A stretch of DNA of 64,000 nt, taken from the NCBI GenBank assembly GCA_039720395.1, contig CM077826.1:20647053-20711052 (forward strand), in the 5' to 3' direction. The stretch's first letter is position 1. Every line of letters starts with the position of its first letter. This document shows, in pieces, positions 11,613 through 24,244 of the stretch. The notes below the pieces were generated by a model. The model was not told the origin of the DNA. It saw nothing but the letters and a program-made list of their open reading frames with translations, and made no database searches. Position numbers and translations under genes: made by a program. This DNA comes from Liquidambar formosana. Taxonomy: Eukaryota; Streptophyta; Magnoliopsida; Saxifragales; Altingiaceae.

Positions 11613-11935
11613 GTGGTAATGTCTTCCTCCATTTATTTTCGAATTGTTACATCAAACCAAGAGTTATATCAATTTCATGCATAATCTCTATAATGAGGAG
11701 CATAATTGTTTAATGTGTAATTCGAAATTTTTGAAACAGTTACTTCCGTATGTAATAGTTTCAGAATTTTGTTTTGTAATTTTATTTTGTATTTGTTACA
11801 TTCACAAATACAAATACTTTGTACATGTAACTAATCTGTTAAACAATTTTTTAATTAAGCAATACATGTAACTATTTTTGTTTACTCACATAATGCGTTA
11901 TGTAACTGTTTGTTGGATGCGGAAATTCTGTATTG
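11613..11935. other. Intergenic, no feature recognised
   Basis: AT-rich sequence to the right of the inverted LTR. A 75-codon open frame at 11644-11871 has no recognisable motif and I do not call it a gene. Confidence 0.5.
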
Positions 11936-12306
11936 ATTAAGTGAATCGTGGATTCGTGCGGGAAAATTTAAAAAAAAAAAAATCCTAGAAAAATATAAGC
12001 ATTAATATCTTGAATATTTACCATAATAGTTGGGAAGAAAAATTGTTGATGGACATTAAAAATGGAAATTTTGTCATTGACATATGATTGAGTGAATCAT
12101 GGGGCAAAATTCAACATAATATATCAACAGAATATAAGTCTTAATACCTTAAATATTTACCATAACAATTGAGATGGAAAATTATTGATGGACATTAATT
12201 AATTGAGTTAATCATGGGGAAATAAAAATATCCTAATATAATATAAGCATTAATACCTTGAATATTTACTATAATAGTTGATAGGGCTTTACCATAATAG
12301 TTAAGA
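11936..12306. repeat. Diverged tandem repeat, about 3 units of ~120 bp
   Basis: Three successive units share the order GAATCRTGGGG, ATATAAGCATTAATA, CTTGAATATTTACCATAATAGTTG and GATGGACATTAA. They begin near 11937, 12083 and 12200. Units differ by small indels, including an A-run in the first. The last unit ends with a partial duplicate of TTTACCATAATAGTT. Confidence 0.7.
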
Positions 12307-13725
12307 GGGCAAACAATGTATTAAATAAAAATCCAACTCTAAGTTCTGTATGAAACGTTAAGGTTTAAAGATTTTTTGGACTTATGGCCATACAAGAAAA
12401 TTGGCAAGAGTTCTGCCTCAATGTTTCTTTGTATATGGACTTTTCGCTTATTTCCCCATCGTTATTGATGGTTGAGGGGACTAAAATGTTGGTTTTTAAA
12501 TATAAGGAGGGCAAGTTGTCGGACCCCCAATAGTTCAAGGGGACAAATGTGATTTACCCTTTAAAAAAGTAAAAATGAAAAGAATAACGTTTGAGGAGTG
12601 TGGTTTCTACATGAATAGAGGTTGCATTTCATATGAGAGAGATTTACAAAACATTGTTTGAAAAGTTGGAATGTATGGCACGCACCCAAAATTAACTTAG
12701 ATGTATTAGGATTATTAAATAAGGGGGGGGAAAAAATGAAAAACAGAAGAGGAGTGGAAAATTACACAAAATATATATATAAAAATAAACAAAAATAAAA
12801 ACACTGGATGTCTTAGGAGCGAGGATTACAAATTATAAAATAAGGAAACACAAAAAAAAAAAAAAAAAAAAAAAGAAAAAGGAAAAATGAAAATACAAAA
12901 GAAAAATATATTTCCACTGCCGGGAGTTGAACCCAAATTCTAATCAACTTAGGAATTAACCGAGTGTGCTACAGAAAACTTAATTGCATGCTTTGTGGAA
13001 AGTATTTTTATTATAGAGTATAATTTAGGAAACTTGTTTGATTGCGGGTGGTTTGTACATCAATAGGGGATTAGTCTGGATCCAATAACTTAGGATACCC
13101 CTCATTTGGTTATTAAAAAAAAAAAAAACACACACAAACGGTCTGCTTGATTTGTTTTTAATTTCCTCAAGATTAGGGATTCTAATGGGGCAGGTTTGAT
13201 ATATATAAAGCAAGGTAACCTTATTTTGTTAGTGGACCTGGTGATTTTTATTTATAATTTTTTTTTTGACAAACTATTACTGGTCAATTTTGAGAGAACT
13301 AAAACCTTCTACTGCTCCACCCTCTTTTGGATCAGCTTAGGGAAGGGGAAATAAAACATAGTTCTAATTTCTGAATTCTGATTATGAATTTAGTGCCATG
13401 CGAACTGTATTATTATTATTAATAACTTTTTTCCTCGTTGTTTTTTTTTTTTTTTTTTTTTTTTTGGCATCAATAAGAATTGAACCCCAAACCTGCCCGT
13501 CCCTTGTTGATGCCGTTGCAGCCGTGATATAAGCTTGCAATAGCTTTGCCAATGCTTCACCGATTAACTTGTATAATTTCAAGTTAAAATGGTCGGACCA
13601 ATGGTTCTTAAAACTTACGTCTCAAGAGGTAGAAAGTTTCAAATTTAACTTTCTACTCCTCCTTGCGTTGGCCACCAACTGAATTTATCTTGACCTTAGG
13701 TGATGGGCTTTCTTGTGTGTAAGGA
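12307..13725. other. Non-coding spacer with SINE-like traces
   Basis: No gene is seen. Two sites look like minus-strand tRNA-derived SINE or tRNA-like remnants. At 12916 GGGAGTTGAACCCAAATTC is the complement of a Pol III B box. At 13441-13510 a T run is followed by AAGAATTGAACCCC, compatible with a poly(A)-tailed minus-strand SINE. A-runs (12849-12874) and a G run (12724-12730) are present. Neither SINE call is secure. Confidence 0.35.
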
Positions 13726-14113
13726 TTAGTTGGCACCCCAAGACTTGTTTTTCATTCTCCACTTATTTTACACTTTAAAGTTTTATGAAAAATATCAAAG
13801 GTTTTCACAAAAACTGATTGTGTATTATATTAGAAAACATCATTTTGAACAACTTTTTAGAAGAAAGTTTTTTTTAAGATCTATAGTTTAAATAGACCTT
13901 TTTTGCCATTTATAGTTTACGCTTTATAAAGGACAAAAAAATCCCCCTAAACGATAGATTTTGAAAAAACTTTTTTTGAAAAGTTGTTCAAAATAATGTT
14001 TTCTAATAGATAGCGTAACCAATTTTTATGAAAGCTTTACATATTTTTCATAAAATTTTAAAGTGTAAAATAAGTGGGAGATGAAAAGTAAGTCTCTAAG
14101 TGCCAATAGAGGC
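13726..14113. mobile_element. Fold-back MITE, copy 1 (~390 bp)
   Basis: The two halves are inverted repeats. The left arm TTGGCACCCCAAGACTTG... is mirrored by the right arm ending ...AAGTGCCAATAGAGGC. The arms also share TTTTATGAAAAATAT and AAACATCATTTTGAACAACTT. The stem involves about 180 bp on each side. The same element recurs at 15296-15686. No coding capacity and no clear target duplication were found. Confidence 0.8.
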
Positions 14114-14286
14114 TTCCAAAACAAAAATAACAAAAATAGGAAAAAGAAAGGTGATGTCAAAGTGGGCTACATTGGGCTGGCTTCCAAGTCCCAACCAAAG
14201 CTGTAGGAGCACAGAAATGCAAAGTTGGCATGGGTAAGGTGGCCAGCCAGTGGGCCCATTTTTGGAGGCCCAACAAATTGATCAAA

Positions 14287-15189
14287 GGGAACGGCTATTG
14301 CAACCCCCCAATCCCCTAACTTGCCCCCACCTGATATCCCCACCCCCAAAATTTCCATACCCACCCCTCTCAAAGACCTTACTATCCCTTATTCTCACCC
14401 ACCCCTCTCACTCACCCCACACCTCATGGCAGTGACGATCGGCGAGAAGAAGAAGAAGAGACGGCGACGGCGACGGGCGAGGAAGGGCAACGACGACCGG
14501 CGGGGAAGGGCGACAGTGACGGCGCCCCCTCCATTTTTTCCGATGACTCTTCTTCTGTTCTTTCTTTCTTTTTCTTTTTTTTTTCCTCCTCTGCTGGTCA
14601 GATCTATCAGATCTGTGTTCCTCCATTTTTTCCGGCGACCTTCTCTCTTCTTTCTTTCTCTCTTTCTTTCTTCTTCCTTTTTTTTTTTTTTTTTTTTTTT
14701 TTTGTCCCTTTGTGGTCAGATCTATGTATTCCTCCATTTTTTCCGGCGACAGGGAGGGAAGGCTGCCGACGAGAGGGAGGTGCGGGAGAGGGGTTCTGGG
14801 AAGGAAAAGAAAAAAAAAAAAAAAAAAAAGAAGAAGAAGAAGAGAAGAAGAGGGAAGAGGAGGAAGGTGCGGGAGAGGGGTGGGTGCTCGCTGTTGACGA
14901 AAGAGGGGTGCGGGAAAGGGTTTTGGGAAGGAAAAAGAAAGGAAAAAAAAAGGAAGAAGAGAAGAAGAGGGAAGAGGAGGAAGGAATAAGAGGGGTGCGA
15001 GAGAGGGGTATGGTGTTCGCCGTCGCCGGTGGGGTGGGGTGCCGGAGAGATTTGCCGGTGAGGAGGGGTGCAAGAAAGGGGATGGGTGAGGTACTTAAGC
15101 CCTTTTTGGTAATTTTACATAATAATTTTTTTAATTAAAAAATATGGGGGGTCAACTTAGGGGATTGGGGGGTTGCAATAGTCGTTCCC
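14287..15189. mobile_element. Non-autonomous Mutator-like element (903 bp)
   Basis: The terminal inverted repeats of about 45 bp begin GGGAACGGCTATTGCAACCC at the left; the right end carries its complement with one difference in the first 20 bases. The identical 9 bp TTGATCAAA flanks both ends (14278-14286 and 15190-15198). A 9 bp duplication is diagnostic for Mutator-type transposition. The interior has no transposase. It carries pyrimidine tracts, three copies of CCTCCATTTTTTCCG followed by a purine-rich half, and repeats of GGGTGCGGGARAGGG. Long open frames inside are low-complexity and are not called as genes. Confidence 0.88.
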
Positions 15190-15295
15190 TTGATCAAAAT
15201 TGAAGGTTGGGTCTACGAACAGCCCCCTTTACACACTAGGCTAACTGGGTATTTCCCACTCTTCCTTTTTTTATTTTTTTTATTTTATTTTGAGA

Positions 15296-15686
15296 GCCTC
15301 TATTGGCACCCAAAGACTTACACTTCATCCCCTACTTATTTTACATTTTAAGGTTTTATGAAAAATATAGAAGGTTTTCATAAAAACTGATTACATGTTT
15401 TATTAGAAAACATCATTTTGAACAACTTTTTTGGAGAAAGTTTTTCCAAAATCTATCGTTTAAGTATACTTTTTTGTCATTTATAGTATTTGCTCCATAA
15501 ATGACTAAAAAGTCCCACTTAAACAATAGATTTTAAAAAACCTTTCCTCTGAAAAGTTATTCAAAATGATGTTTTATAATAGAATATGTGATCAGTTTTT
15601 ATGGAAACATTTTATATTTTTCATAAAACCTTAAAATGTAAAATAAATGGGAGATGAAGAGCAAGTATTTGGGTGCCAATAGAGGC
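15296..15686. mobile_element. Fold-back MITE, copy 2 (~390 bp)
   Basis: Starts GCCTCTATTGGCACCCAAAG and ends with the complement CTTTGGGTGCCAATAGAGGC (slightly diverged). The long inverted arms match copy 1 at 13726-14113. A diverged half copy is at 57306-57545. The ends are intact here, so this copy defines the family's termini. Confidence 0.82.
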
Positions 15687-16083
15687 CTCCTTTTATTTTT
15701 TGGTGTCGAATGCTCACATTTACAATAACGGGCCATTATGATTATTGGGCTTGGGTCACATGGACTTCGAGAAGGAAGAAACAACGTTTTATATATGTAG
15801 AGGAGCTATTTTTGTGCCGTTACAAAACTGACAGTATCAACGGCCGAAAAATAGGATTCGAATTTCAAACAAACATATTATAATCCACTTGCCAACGGTC
15901 ATCTCCATTTCTTCACCACCGCCCGCAGTTACATATCATCATCTCCCTCCAAAAAACTGCAACAGTTATCACAAAACACAATCAAAGATAAAGAGAAGAA
16001 TAACCTTAATTTTCTGTTTTTTGTTTTTCCCTGTGAGAGAGCCAGTAACTGCCATTGAAGACAGGAGCAAAGGTCAAAGCGCA

Positions 16084-18969
16084 ATGGATGGTTCTAATAA
16101 GAGTTTCTCATCATCAACGCCCGTCAAACCCTCTGCAACTCCAAATCTCTCAGAATCAGGTAACTTTCTGTCTCATTTCTCTTCCCCCAATTTAGTGTTT
16201 CTTTTGGTATCTGGAGCTGTTTCCCATTGTGCTCCGTTTGGTTCCCGAGAGAACATAGGAAAAGGAATGGAATTTTGAAGTGGAATGACAGGTTGGGGTT
16301 GAAGTTTCAGTTACAAATTCAACTGCCTTTTGTTTCCTTGTGTTTTCTCGGCAACCAAAGGGAGTATAATAGAGTTTCTTTTAATGCTTCTCTTGTTTAG
16401 ATTTATACCAAGAAGGTTGTTTCTTAAATAGATGCAGGAGAAACCAATGAGAACAACCAAACCATTGACCACAGGGGTTCAAATCCGCACAACCAAAAGA
16501 AAACAACAACCAAGAACTTCATGTCACCAACCATATCAGCTGCTTCCAAGGCTGTTGTTCCCAGAAAGAAGATCTTGGCTGAGAGGAATGAAGATTCGGA
16601 TTCAATTTTATCCGATACCCATTTCCAAAAAACCTCAAATCTTGTTTCAAAACCTCCTCCTGCAAATCGGGATATCGATAATTCCGATGGATCTTTGTCT
16701 CGTGGCACCCCATTATCCTCCCGGATTTCGGAATTTGATGATGATGGGCAGAATAATTTTGTCCCCGATTCGTCTTCGCAGCCTTATGATCCATTGACAA
16801 ATTACCTTTCGCCACGGCCGACATTCCTCCGCTACAATCCGAATAGGCGTCGCGAGGCTTTCCTCAGAGAAGGAGATGGTGGGTTAGGTGTGAATAGAAG
16901 TGTTTCTTCTGATTCCACTAAAACCTCTGATGAGGAAACATGGGATGGTGCTTGCGATGCTTCGGATTCTTCTTCTGAAGAAGGTTCTGTAAGACAGGAA
17001 GATGAAGAAATGGACGAATATGAAGAGGTAGAGGACGAGAGAGGCTGGAATTTGAACGGGGTATTGAAAACTCTGCTTGTATTTGTTGTGGTGGTCCTCT
17101 CTACCTTATATATATCTTCTATGAACTCTCCTTCAGCTTCACCTACTCAACAACCTCTATGTGGTCTTAAAGACGGTTATGTGAAGATTCAAAACCATAC
17201 TTTTGGAGCTGCCTGTGTGAGAAGTTTTGAATGTGGAAGTGAATTCTTGGATCAAAGAGAAGAAACAGATATGGGTTTCGTGGAATTAAACCACAGAGAT
17301 ACCGGTGAGATGGTTGAAAATGCAGATGACTTGGGTGAAGTGGAGGACCTACAAGCTGGAGAAGGTGAAGATGTTTGTAGTCACGAAATGGAGATAGCAG
17401 AGGAGGTCTCTGATCATATGGGTGAAAATATTGAGTTGCAGGGGATTGAAACTACAGAAAAGTTCGACCCTTTACAAGATTATCACCTTATGCTATCTGA
17501 TGTCGTAAATGCTTCTGAAGAGGAAGTGAATGCTGATGCAAATTCCAAGCATGAAGAAGAGGAAGATGGGGTTCTAATCGAAGGAGTTGCTGATGAAGGA
17601 GACGGAGTGGAAGAAGTGGTTGGAAAGGAGAGGGAAGAAGAGTTTGGAAATGAAATGGAAAGAGTGGAGGATTCTACTGAGGGAGCAGGTAAAGGTATCA
17701 TGTCAGAGGAAACACAGTTGAATTTAAAGGAGGAGCTTATGGAACACGCAGAAACTGAATCAATTTCCAAAGTTGTCGTTGGGGCGTCTATTTTTTTCAC
17801 AGTTGTTGCATCTTTGGTTTTCGGATTTTATTTCAAGGGCAAGAAAACTTCTGCAAATGATCCTTTGCCAAGCGTACAGCCGTGTTCTGAATATGTGACA
17901 CCAGAGAAAAGCAGCTCAGTTCTTCCAAATGAGGGAGAAGATCGCACTGAGAAAGTTGATTCTCTTGTGAATCCAATGGAGGAAGTTTCCAAAAGCTCTT
18001 ACGAAAGCCGGGCACCAACGGTTGAGTTGCTTGGTGAGTTTGTGGTTGGAGAGATCAGTAGCTCTATTAAGAGTTGTCGAATGAAAAGCAAGATGATGGA
18101 AAGTGAAGAGAGCAATTTTTCGGTTTCTCAAGAGGAGATATCACAGAACAAAGCTGGCTCAGTGTCCATTCATGCACAACCAGTTTTTTCCGAGTTCTCT
18201 GCCATGAATTCCCCTTCATATGGAAGCTTCACTGCTGAGGATAAAATTCCAAAGAAAGAGGTAAGCGACAACTACTTGGCACATTTTAGTTTTTGTTACA
18301 CAAATTTGGATTTTATATTGGAAGGCTAATGGCCTATTTGGTTGTCCAATTTGAAATTAAACTTTTTCAAGAAATTTCACATAAAATTAAAGGCATAAAT
18401 CTATCGCCTTGAATTAGAATATTTTAAAATATTGTGGTTATTGCCATAGTTGATGTTGTAAAGTCAATTTTAAGGAATTGAAGACTTATCACTATTTTGA
18501 ATTGCCACCCTTATTTGTGATGATAATTATCATTTTCTTGAATTTGTTAATTCAAGATGATGGAGTGTGCTTTCAATACAATGTAAAATTTCTTGAATTA
18601 TTTAATTTCGAATTGGACAACCAGCAGACACTAAATTTCTGAACTTCTATTTATCCAGCCATTGAAAATAACAATGACAGAACATCACACTAGATATTCT
18701 TCTCTAAAAAAATAGTGTGGTTTTATCTTTTTTTATTTATTAATATTTTGTATTCATTCATGTGGAATGCAATGTTCAATTCGAATTATTTTGCATTTCG
18801 AGAATGGGAGCTATTGTAGTTTTCATTATGATGCTCATCTTGGGTCTATTTATTTATTTATATTTGGTTGAAACAGGAGAGTAGTAGAGATGGAAAAGTG
18901 AGGAAGGTGGTCACTACTCCAGTGAGGCGATCAGGCCGAATCCGCAACCGTTCAATCATGTCTCCATGA
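16084..18969 (+). CDS. Plant-specific acidic protein with two membrane segments
   Basis: Three exons (16084-16159, 16438-18260, 18877-18969) with GT-AG introns give 663 aa. The start is the first in-frame ATG, followed by MDGSNKSFSSSTP. The conserved N-terminal part has a PRKKILAERNE motif and YDPLTNYLSPRPTFL (about residues 145-160). Hydrophobic segments lie at about 235-256 and 470-492, and a very acidic Glu/Asp-rich stretch lies between them. The C-terminal exon encodes the basic end VRRSGRIRNRSIMSP. I recognise the pattern of an uncharacterised plant transmembrane family (Arabidopsis AT1G16630-like, from memory). Function is unknown. The basic N and C ends would face the same side if both segments span the membrane. 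Intron 2 contains a MITE. Confidence 0.85.
18331..18631. mobile_element. MITE with ~50 bp inverted ends, in intron 2
   Basis: Left end GGTTGTCCAATTTGAAATTA and right end TAATTTCGAATTGGACAACC are complementary apart from one base. The similarity extends inward through AAGAAATTTCACA / TGTAAAATTTCTT. It is about 300 bp and non-coding. No confident target duplication was found, so the superfamily is unsure (hAT-like by look). Confidence 0.75.
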
Positions 18970-20791
18970 ACATCATCACATCACCTTACGGCTACTCTTT
19001 TGAACTGCCCTGTTCAATGCAGCATTCTCTATTGTTTCAGCTCCCTCCCATTGATTTCTGACTGTATGAACAAATTTGTCTCTGATATGTAGAACTGATG
19101 TTGTTGCATTTTAATTGAAAGAAATGAATTGCTGATTACTTCCATTCATGTTAGACAGCGACAGATAGACAGCGATCGATCCGCTATCTCTTTTATAGAT
19201 TTTTACTTCTATTTATTTATTTATTTTTTTTCACATTTAAAAAAATGAAAAAATTATATGCTTTCTCTAAGTACTCAACATCACTAAAAAATCAAAGGTT
19301 GGTTATCCTCTGTCCCCTTAGTGGAGATAGTTTTGGTGCTAATGCACCAACAATGTTACAAATATTAAAGTTTGGTTTTGGGTATGAAGTGGACTCCATT
19401 TACAGGTAAAGATTGTTAAAAGATTGCAAGATAATGTTGAGCTACTTAACTCTGATAATTTTAGTTTGAAATTTAATGCCGATAAATTATGTCATGTAAG
19501 TAATACTTGCAAAATCTGGTGAAAGTTGTATTATGACTCTTTTCCAAAGCTATGATATGATATCTATTGTCTCAAATGGGACTTGATTAGGGAAGAATAA
19601 TATGTCTCACAGCATAGTTATTATTGATATACACACATATGTCACATATATATATATTGAAAATGTTCACAACATTATAACAGTTTGGGCATTAAGTTGA
19701 CAAAAGACAGACTTCTTCTATTTAAAAATTCTGTAAATTCTTGAGCATACCCAACAGATGATCATTCCAGAACAGCTTCCCCTCTTTAGGATGCGTTGAG
19801 TAAGAGGAGGAGCGAAGCAGTCAAGTTTTTGTTGAGAAATTTGCATGGAGACAAATTCTAACGATTTGGGCATTTTTGTTGCCAAGCATGACTTGATGAA
19901 GCAGGGGTTGGCATTGGGTGTCCTAGTTTCTTGTGGGTGTCTTGCGAAGCAATTGATCATCTCTTGTTTGGCTTGTCTGTGGTTGTTTTGGTTGGTCTGG
20001 GATTTGACAGATGAGGAGGGTTGTGTTGATAGAATGAACTCTCTTTGGTCTTCGAAGGGGCATCCTAATAGTTGCTGAGGATGAGGGTTAGGGGAGGCTT
20101 CTGGAGGTATATATATGTTTCAATGCTTTAGCGGCTAACTGGAAGGTAGTATGGTTTCTTGTGCCCTGTTTCTGATATGAAGAATCTTGTGTTTTCAGCC
20201 TGGGTGTTTGCCATTTTTTGTGTCCCTATGTCTACTTCAAGTGCCTTCTCTATATGTTTTCTATGACTACTTCTGAATCTAGGTATTGAATTTTATTGTT
20301 AGTGATGCTTTCTCTGTATCTTTTGGATCATATGGGTTCATTATTGAGTTATGTTATGCTTCCTTCTTCTCTAATAAAATTATATGTTCTTACCCCCCCG
20401 AAAAGAAAAAAAACGCATGAATTGTTGCATAATATGAGCAATTTGAGACAGATCCCAACAGTTTGGGCATTTTTGTTGCATTTGAATTGAAAGGTTACCC
20501 CTTTAAAATGGATCCATGACTAATAATGGAGGCCTCACCACAAATGATAGTAGAATGATCGAAAGAAACAAGAATCATCACGGTTGATAGACCAACTTTT
20601 GGATGTTGGGAAATGAGCAAAAATTTCTAAAGCCAGAAAAAATTTCAGAATAATATCATTATTCTTTTCCATGCAAAATAAGTAAGAGATAGGAGGTAAC
20701 TTCATTGATCAAAACATACTCTCTCAACGCTTTACAATATTTTCCTCTACAAAACAATTTGTTTTGCACCTAATCATGTAACTGGACAGGT
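18970..20791. other. Intergenic region, no gene recognised
   Basis: Contains the 3' flank of the membrane-protein gene and, from 20701, the 3' flank of the OXS3-like gene. Short open frames at 19718-20078 and 20296-20490 show no domain. The interval 19700-20500 has a somewhat gene-like base composition but no plausible exon. Confidence 0.5.
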
Positions 20792-21551
20792 TCAACATGG
20801 CAGGTTATTTTGTGCAGGAATTGGAGGGAGCCTATAACTACCTAAAAAACTACCTCTTTTACTTGGACTGGAAGAAGACAACAAAGAAATCCTTGAGGCC
20901 TTCTTTGATATGGTGGCCTTTGGAAGAGTGTATGCTTTATGGGCATCTAATCCACCTCCATAGCTCTTACATGCCTTCAATTTTCTTCTGTAAGGAGTTT
21001 CCTTCTTTGCAAGGTCTTGTATGCTTATCACCCTTGACAGAGATGTAAAAGACTGAGACTTGCCTTGAAAATACTTAGAAAGTCCTCTCCTGCATATATA
21101 ACAAGATTTTTTCAGTCTACAAACCTAGCCAGCTAATATTCAAAAATGGAAAAAGGATAGAAGAAAAAAGGCAGGAGGTGGCCGGTGAGACAGTTATGGT
21201 TGCCAGAAAGAGTTTCTAGCCACAACTTTCTCACATCCTGCCTGTTGATAATAGTTTCCCACATTATTAGTGAATTTAAGTCACTTACTTGATGGGTAGT
21301 TGGGCCATGAGCTCAGATAATTCATATAAAGGTCCATTGGAGTGTTGTGATGATGAAGAATTTGAAGTTGATGAAGATGCATCATCTCCCAAGTCTGATG
21401 AAAATGACGACCCATTGGAGGTAGCTGAATTTTCAGAGGATGCTGATGACGATATATTGTTGTAGGTATTATTATCACCTTCCATGATCACCCAGTGATG
21501 ATGTCTATCGTCCTTATCGAATGGCGCGACAGAGCATGGAGATTTGAGCAT
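20792..21551 (-). CDS. OXS3: OXIDATIVE STRESS 3 (OXS3)-like protein
   Basis: Two exons (21289-21551 and 20792-21089) joined by a GT-AG intron give 186 aa. Exon 1 has a Ser-rich stretch (about residues 33-75) and ends in LSELMAQLPIK. Exon 2 continues RGLSKYFQGKSQSFTSLSRV, then DLAKKETPYRRKLKACKSYGGGLD and LPKATISKKASR. These are the hallmark blocks of the plant OXS3 family, small nuclear proteins linked to tolerance of heavy metals and oxidative stress. ATG at 21551 is the furthest upstream in frame; a second ATG about 22 codons later (MEGDNN) is a realistic alternative. No lesion is seen. Confidence 0.88.
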
Positions 21552-24244
21552 TTGGTTTTTGCATTCACCCGTTGATATGTAGTATCAAATCAACCTTTGG
21601 AGGAGGAATAAGAAGAGCAGCTGCTTATGAATTGTTTGAAAAGCTTCACTCTATATCTTATACCCGTGAGCTTGGGACAATACTGGGGGAAGCCATATAT
21701 GGAAGTGGCATATATATATTCTCATCTATGAGGTGTACATGGATTAGTTCCTTTCAAAGAACTTGAGCCATGACAGGTAGATACATGGAATTTCCATGAC
21801 TTCAAGATAAATTAGCGACACGTGTAACATAAAATTTCCATAGTCCTGAGGTATAATAATGGTGAGTCTTTTTTTTTTTTTTTTTTTTTTTTTGCCAAGT
21901 TAATAGTGGTGAGACATGTGACAAAAACAGAGAGGTTGACAACTTGGCACGCAAAATTGGTTTTAAATGAGTGGATAAATCAAATAAAAGCATGATAATT
22001 TCCAACACATTTTTGGCCACCATTGGTCGTCTTTGGTGCATGATACAAATGTCGACTAATGAACCTGGCTGCACGCAAAATCAATGCACTCGCACGTAGT
22101 CGTGGTGAGGTCCACGTTTTCCTGATTATCAAAAGGGTTTGTTTTTCCTGGTTTTTTGTTTTTGGTGCCTATTGCCTTATCCTCAGATTCGACATTATCT
22201 CCACTTATGGTTTGAAATGCTTGACCTGGCCATTGTGCTAGAGATAGGAGGGAAGAGGATAAGCTCTATGTAGTTTCGAAGCCATCCATATCGAATCACC
22301 ATCACTTCCCACACAGACCAACTACTCTGATTAAATTATTGTAAGCCATGCATTTGGTCAAGTTTCTGTCAAAGAGATGGTTCCTTCTGTATGAAAAATT
22401 GGTTGGGTAAAAAGTTTGGTTCATTATTTGGGGAAGCTGTGGCTTCTATTTCCAACATATTTTTATCTCACCTACCTGAGAAAAAGTCATGGGAAACAAA
22501 GTTATTTTGTCTCCCCCCATGTATACACCTACCTTGGAGATGGCAGAGGAGGACCCAAAAGAAATAAAAAACTAGGAAATTAAGTCGCAAAATTTATAAG
22601 AATATTAAGGAATAAGAATTTTAAATAAATGGGTTTCAGGTCCCTGTTCAAATGGAAATCCCCACTCCCCGATTTCTGGTATGAGTTCAAAAATACCCTT
22701 GCTATTGCTACTGCTATTGTTGTTGTTGATTTTTATATTTACTTATTTGCAATTTGCAAACGCACTACCAAATAATTTTTTTTCCCAAAAAAAAAAAAAA
22801 AAAAAAAATCTAAAAAAGGTTATACTAACCCAACTTTAAATCCTTATCCTAATCCTAATTCCCAATAGACCTATGTAAACAAGTGCTGCATACTAAGCGC
22901 CCACGTTTTTGGACTAATATAGTGGGATGGTATTACTAATAGGGGCATATATTTTGTAATGTTTTGTTTTACCTTTTACTGATATCAAAAAAAAAAAAAA
23001 GAAAAAAAGGCTAGCTAGGACCCACCTAAATATTGGCCCATAGTTTGTGGTTAAAGCACCAATTGAATACCACCAAAGCCTAAAAAGTAATAATGTTAAT
23101 AGAGTTGGCTGAGGCCAAAAGAGGAAGGTGAGAGGAAAGGGAGTTTAAAGGATAAGGAAGTTGACTAAGTTAGGGAACATACAGGTCATATAACACATGG
23201 CATTTGATGGGCACATTAAACCTCCACCACACCATTGAAGGGTAGGCCTCACCACCCAACCTTATCAGCACCCAAGACTAGGACATTTGAACACTGTCAA
23301 CCCATCAATATGATTGCCATTCCTCTCTCCTGCTTGGACACTTTTTGAGAGCTGACTTTTCTCCTAATCTTGGTCCAAGCAAGTTCAAACATATACATAA
23401 AACTATTGGCAATCCCTAATGAGCTTTTCACACTCCGCATTTTTTCCAAGATTAGGAGTGGAAGAAGTTCACGAGAGAGTACGATTATCATTTTTCCTAA
23501 AACTTTACTCTCTATCGTTATGTTATATCAACATAAAAACGGTTCAGAATCTTAGATTGGATTGGTGTGATTTGATTAAAGATCTGGGAACATTTGATTT
23601 TGCCTGATTTATCTCTTATCCATATTTAGATTGGCTTTATATTTTTATTTAAACCTTAACAAAGGTATTTCGTAATCAAGTAATTTAATTATGAATGAGA
23701 ATCAGTTTTTCTATATAAATACCCTAATGTTTTCACCAATTGATATCATTATGTATTAAAGATGAATAAGCATACAAGCAAAAACTCAGAATTTAAGTAG
23801 TTTAGTGGAATTTAACTCTATATCCTCAACATACCTGTTTTTCATATTTGCTCGTGTTTGAAGATATGAGTAGTTAAATCAAAATTGGTAAAAAAAACAC
23901 TAAAGAACTTTTCAAAAAACCTCATAGCTTGTATATAAGCATGCAGCAAGAGCTTCCAAGTTGATTACTAAATACATTACGCTGCTGGGGCACCAGGTTT
24001 GGAGCAATTAGGCTTGCAAAGGGTTGTGGGAAGAGTGCAGTGTAGCTGTGAAGGCAGGATTTCATCGGGGGGCTCTTTGATCTTCTATTGAAGTTTTATG
24101 TAATAATACCTTGGTGCAATAATTTCACTCGTTTGTTAAAAGGTAAGAATTGAACCCATATCGCAGCAATTAAAAAAAGAAGGAATTGAACCCATACTGG
24201 CCCTACAATTCTACAATGTCCAAGGAATATAGTTGCCTTTTTTT

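Noticed and set aside
12900..13000. A tRNA gene on the minus strand
   Set aside because: Only a B-box-like GGTTCAACTCCC is present. No cloverleaf or A box of correct spacing could be drawn.
14321..15138. Long open frames of 142-222 codons on both strands within the MULE
   Set aside because: Composed of Lys/Arg/Glu or Ser/Phe/Pro runs from purine/pyrimidine tracts, with no domain. Openness comes from base composition.
16432..16824. Alternative frames overlapping exon 2 of the membrane-protein gene
   Set aside because: Shadow frames of a clearly coding exon with matching splice phases in the chosen frame.
24120..24210. SINE or tRNA from repeated AATTGAACCCAT motifs
   Set aside because: The motif repeats twice within 60 bp but without tail, duplication or a second promoter box.
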